Shown in pieces: positions 61,475 to 64,000 of a DNA stretch of 64,000 nucleotides (positions are counted from its first letter, which is position 1; every line of letters begins with the position of its first letter). This DNA is from UBA946 sp031550725 (lineage in GTDB: Bacteria > Bacillota > Clostridia > Oscillospirales > Ruminococcaceae), in assembly GCA_031550725.1 (NCBI GenBank), contig JAVBOH010000005.1, positions 23,889 to 87,888 on the forward strand, read 5' to 3'. Under the pieces are notes generated by a model. The model was not told where the DNA came from and searched no databases. It saw only the letters and a list, made by a program, of their open reading frames with translations. The position numbers were made by a program, and so were the translations under genes.

Positions 61475-62614
61475 TTAGATTTTTTCATAAATAACTTCAA
61501 GAGAACCACCATGTTCATAATACATTTTTGCTTCAGGTGTTCCGTTGAACTGCCCATGGCTAAAACGACATTCATTTCTTAATACAAGTTTATTTCCAGT
61601 TTTTTTGTTTATTATTGTAGTTAAAATATTTGCTTGTTTATCAGGTACAGAACTTTTAATAGATTCAATTTTAATATTATTTTGAAAATTAGCAAGAGAT
61701 GGTACTTTAAATATTTCAATGCCAGAGGTTGTTGTTTTTGCATAATAATATTCAAATTTATGTATTCTTAGAAATCTTGGTAATCCTGCATTATAATTTA
61801 GATTGGAGTTTAATTCCATTGCCAATTTTTTTGTCTCTGAAACTGCACAAGCCTTCTTAGCTTCATTATATTTCATATTTTTGTCCAAATTTTGATTTAT
61901 AAATTTAGAAAAAACTTTCTCACGAGTTTTAGATGAAGTGTTGTTTTCAAAATCAACTAACCTGCATTCTTTTGGTAAACGTGATTTAGCTATCAATTCG
62001 CCATCTTTATAATATTTAAACTTTATAAATTCTCCATCTAGTGAAATTACACTCTTTTTATTCTTATTTTCATTTTTATAACTCCAAATCCCATCGCCCT
62101 TGTTGAGAATATCTAATAATTCATTCCAAGTTATTGAAAACCAAGTTTCATATTCTATTCTCGCATAATCATTGAAAATATGACGTTTTTCATAATTCGA
62201 ACCTGTATAACAATTTAAAAGTTTATATAAACCCATATTCTCAAGAATAAAACTTTCTTCTTTAAGAGAAAACCTATACTTACCTATAATTATATCAATA
62301 GGATCATCTTTTTGAGTATCATTTCCTAACCAAAAAATAGTATCATATTTGCTTATATTAAAGTATTTATTTTCGAAAATAAACTTGCCTAACTGATATC
62401 CATTATCAACAATTTGTTTCATTTCACCAGTAAACGTAGTTACTGATTCTAGATTTTTAGCACTTGATATATTATCAGGAACTATTTTATTTGCGTAAGC
62501 AATAAAACGTTTTGAGTCATATAAATCATTAAGATTAAAATCAATTTCTTGAGTTAATAAACCTACTGTAATTGCAACACTTAACTCACGCAAATGCGTT
62601 TTTATATCTGCCAT
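61475..62614 (-). CDS. Putative type II restriction endonuclease, module 2
   Basis: 379 residues, AGGAGGA upstream of the ATG. Region KDDPIDIIIGKYRFSLKEES has the spacing of a PD-(D/E)xK nuclease core (D-P-x-D ... S-L-K-E). C-terminal FSHGQFNGTPEAKMYYEHGG. HaeIII-type restriction enzymes share such a pattern, but I cannot assign a specificity. Convergent to the intact methyltransferase, the same architecture as module 1 in mirror image. Confidence 0.68.
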   Translation of the reverse strand: MADIKTHLRELSVAITVGLLTQEIDFNLNDLYDSKRFIAYANKIVPDNISSAKNLESVTTFTGEMKQIVDNGYQLGKFIFENKYFNISKYDTIFWLGNDTQKDDPIDIIIGKYRFSLKEESFILENMGLYKLLNCYTGSNYEKRHIFNDYARIEYETWFSITWNELLDILNKGDGIWSYKNENKNKKSVISLDGEFIKFKYYKDGELIAKSRLPKECRLVDFENNTSSKTREKVFSKFINQNLDKNMKYNEAKKACAVSETKKLAMELNSNLNYNAGLPRFLRIHKFEYYYAKTTTSGIEIFKVPSLANFQNNIKIESIKSSVPDKQANILTTIINKKTGNKLVLRNECRFSHGQFNGTPEAKMYYEHGGSLEVIYEKI

Positions 62615-62643
62615 AATATTCCTCCTATTTGTGTAAATCCAAA

Positions 62644-63565
62644 TTATTTATTATTCCAAGCCCACCCAAACAGTTCTCCACCATCTTTATACAATCTCAG
62701 AACTTCGGTTTGCTTTAAAATCTCTTGTGAACGCTTTGTATATGAGCCTTCCTTATCTAAGGAAATAAAAATCTGTTTATCATATAGCAAGTATAGTTCT
62801 AATATTTTTTCTAACGTTTCATCCTCAATTTGTTTTAACAAGATTGAATCATGAGCGATTACTGGTATGTTTGTTAGTTCTAACATAGCTAAATCAAAAA
62901 TGACTAATCCTTTATATTGAGTTCCTGTCCCACCATCGCTAGGCGTTATAAAACTATAACTCTTTGGATTTTTTATTGTAATAATTGGAGATGTTTTTTT
63001 ACCGTTATAAAACGATTTGTTAAGGTCATTCATTTTCACATTAATGTCACTCTGGATAACCGAAAGAATGTTCATTTCTGTAGAATATAATCTTTCTGTT
63101 AAATCTATAACATTTTGATGTAATTCCTCAGCTTTTTCAAAGTTTTTATTTGTGTTTTGAATCAGACTAAGTTCTTTTTGAACTTCAGCATACTTTTCAA
63201 GAATAGCTTGAGAAACATTCGGAACAGTATTTATTGAAGCAATCTGCTCATTAATTGACTCAATTTGTACTGAAATTAAATCAATTACTGATTGCAAACT
63301 ATCAGTATTTTCTTTGAATTCCTTTGTTAAAATTCCTTTTAGTTGTTTATGGAAAGACTCAATATCTTGTAAAGCTTTGATATTAACATTTGGAAAAAAG
63401 TATTTTAAATCATCATAATCCTTTTGAAATATGTGTTTTGCTAAATCATGATCTGCTTCAATACTTTTCATTTGATATTTTAAATGTGTATGTTGCCTTT
63501 TGAAATTAGACAATTGATGTCGTAAATTTGATATTTGCTGTGCTTGAAGCGAATCAATCTCTAAT
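62644..63565 (-). pseudogene. DUF2326-domain protein, C-terminal fragment
   Basis: The C-terminal ~150 residues carry the DUF2326 pattern: FITPSDGGTGTQYKGLVIFD, NIPVIAHDSILLKQIEDET and KQIFISLDKEGSYT. The N-terminal part of this fragment is coiled-coil. Full-length members (~550-600 residues) are SbcC-like ABC ATPases with a P-loop at the start, some of them in ABC-three-component defence systems; the P-loop half is missing. The ORF is open to 63591, but beyond LLEIDSLQAQ it reads the antisense-frame of the sigma gene, so the break is at about 63565. Confidence 0.72.
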
Positions 63566-63805
63566 AATCGCCATATCAGCAATGCGAGCATTTTCTTCGA
63601 TGCTGCTGTCTAAACATTTGTAATAATCATCAGCACCGTACTCTTCTCCTTCAAACTGGTTAGAATCGTAGGAATAGCAATGACGTTGTTCCATTTTATC
63701 TCTGTTACTTTCCTCACGTCTGGAGTCTAGAATTACTGTTCCAATATCCTCGCTTACTTCGACTTCTGATTTTGCACCATCTGCAAATTTGTACATGATT
63801 TTCAT
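63554..63805 (-). pseudogene. Sigma-70-like transfer-region protein, 3'-truncated
   Basis: Start at 63805 (GGAAAGGA upstream). MKIMYKFADGAKSEVEVSED and IGTVILDSRREESNRDK are characteristic of the small sigma-factor-like proteins of Tn916/Tn1549-type elements, then SIEENARIADMAII. These proteins are normally ~140 residues with a region-4 HTH; homology stops at about residue 83 where the DUF2326 fragment begins. Confidence 0.72.
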
Positions 63806-63808
63806 AGG

Positions 63809-64000
63809 TTGTCCTTTCCGCTTGAAACGGGGCGGCAAGGACACAAAAAAGGAGCCGACAGACACGATGTCCACCGACTCCTACACCTAAAAATGGCATG
63901 ACGAAGTAACGGTGGGAGCATCGAACTTCAAGAGCAGTTAATACTGCTGTCAAAATCCTTATGCATCCCGCCGCCTCTAATGGCCATCTCAAGGCTTGAG
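63809..64000 (-). ncRNA. GC-richer structured leader with terminator upstream of the sigma-like gene
   Basis: On the minus strand, GGAGTCGGTGGACA and TGTCTGTCGGCTCC (63881-63851) form a long stem with G-U pairs, followed by TTTTTT (63850-63845), a terminator 40 bases before the start codon. Further upstream AGCAGT-ATTA-ACTGCT (about 63930-63950) is a second hairpin. The region is clearly richer in G+C than the rest of the window and lacks a credible gene. Conditional termination (attenuation) is inferred. Confidence 0.5.

Noticed and set aside
63714..63992. 92-codon minus-strand ORF before the sigma-like gene
   Set aside because: No ribosome site, odd composition, overlaps the sigma start and the terminator stem; the structure fits a noncoding leader better.
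1..64000. CRISPR arrays, tRNA or rRNA genes
   Set aside because: No regularly spaced repeats and no cloverleaf or rRNA-like stretch found by eye; a tRNAscan or Infernal run would settle this.

Overview
The window is AT-rich DNA from a low-GC Firmicute. The gene content (spore-less Clostridia-type ABC, AraC and GNAT genes, large serine recombinases, MobP relaxase, ArdC/DUF3848/SNF2 transfer-region genes) suggests a gut Clostridium relative such as Ruminococcus; this is an inference from protein character, not from a marker gene. There is no rRNA, tRNA or CRISPR array that I could see. The whole window reads as accessory DNA: mobile-element backbone, cargo and scars.

Layout. 1-5.5 kb: a partial XRE regulator, a cardiolipin synthase and a three-gene ABC exporter whose first gene lost its N-terminus at a junction with a recombinase fragment. 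5.4-11 kb: a graveyard of broken genes (two recombinase fragments, an amidoligase fragment, IS66/IS3 scar, endolysin tail) around four unknown genes (membrane, NPCBM-like, SHOCT and a short helical protein). 11-20.7 kb: a mobilizable element with a large serine recombinase, HU-like protein, CHC2 primase, a likely oriT, MobC and MobP relaxase. It carries one very large gene, a calcineurin-like metallophosphoesterase fused to a NACHT/STAND NTPase (1464 codons), the best candidate in the window for an undescribed (probably antiphage) system. 20.7-32.4 kb: a run of chromosomal-type enzyme and regulator genes, all on the minus strand, interspersed with 3'-gene remnants and a chimeric amidase-GNAT ORF, ending with a NYN-domain protein.

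32.5-40.6 kb: a minus-strand cassette made of two copies of [small secreted protein - lipoprotein - two ABC-2 permeases] feeding one shared ATPase; each copy has a hairpin right after the secreted-protein gene. This looks like an export or self-immunity system of unknown substrate. 41-54.3 kb: transfer-region genes of a second, larger conjugative element on the minus strand (ArdC-like zincin protein, DUF3848 protein, a sigma-like/SNF2 fusion) with plus-strand cargo inserted directly after their stop codons (XRE and methyltransferase, an attenuator-controlled THUMP RNA methyltransferase, SdpR/SdpI, an alpha/beta hydrolase, a HAD-kinase fusion). Several cargo units are flanked by duplicated 3' tails of the transfer genes. 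54.3-63.6 kb: a defence island in the same element with two mirrored restriction-modification modules with homologous C5-cytosine methyltransferases (one frameshifted), a decayed PLD-type nuclease, an IS1182-like element with a clear 5-bp target duplication, and a DUF2326 remnant butted against a truncated sigma-like transfer gene.

Taken together, the genes describe nested mobile elements that collect defence, immunity and resistance-like modules, with much evidence of recent recombination.
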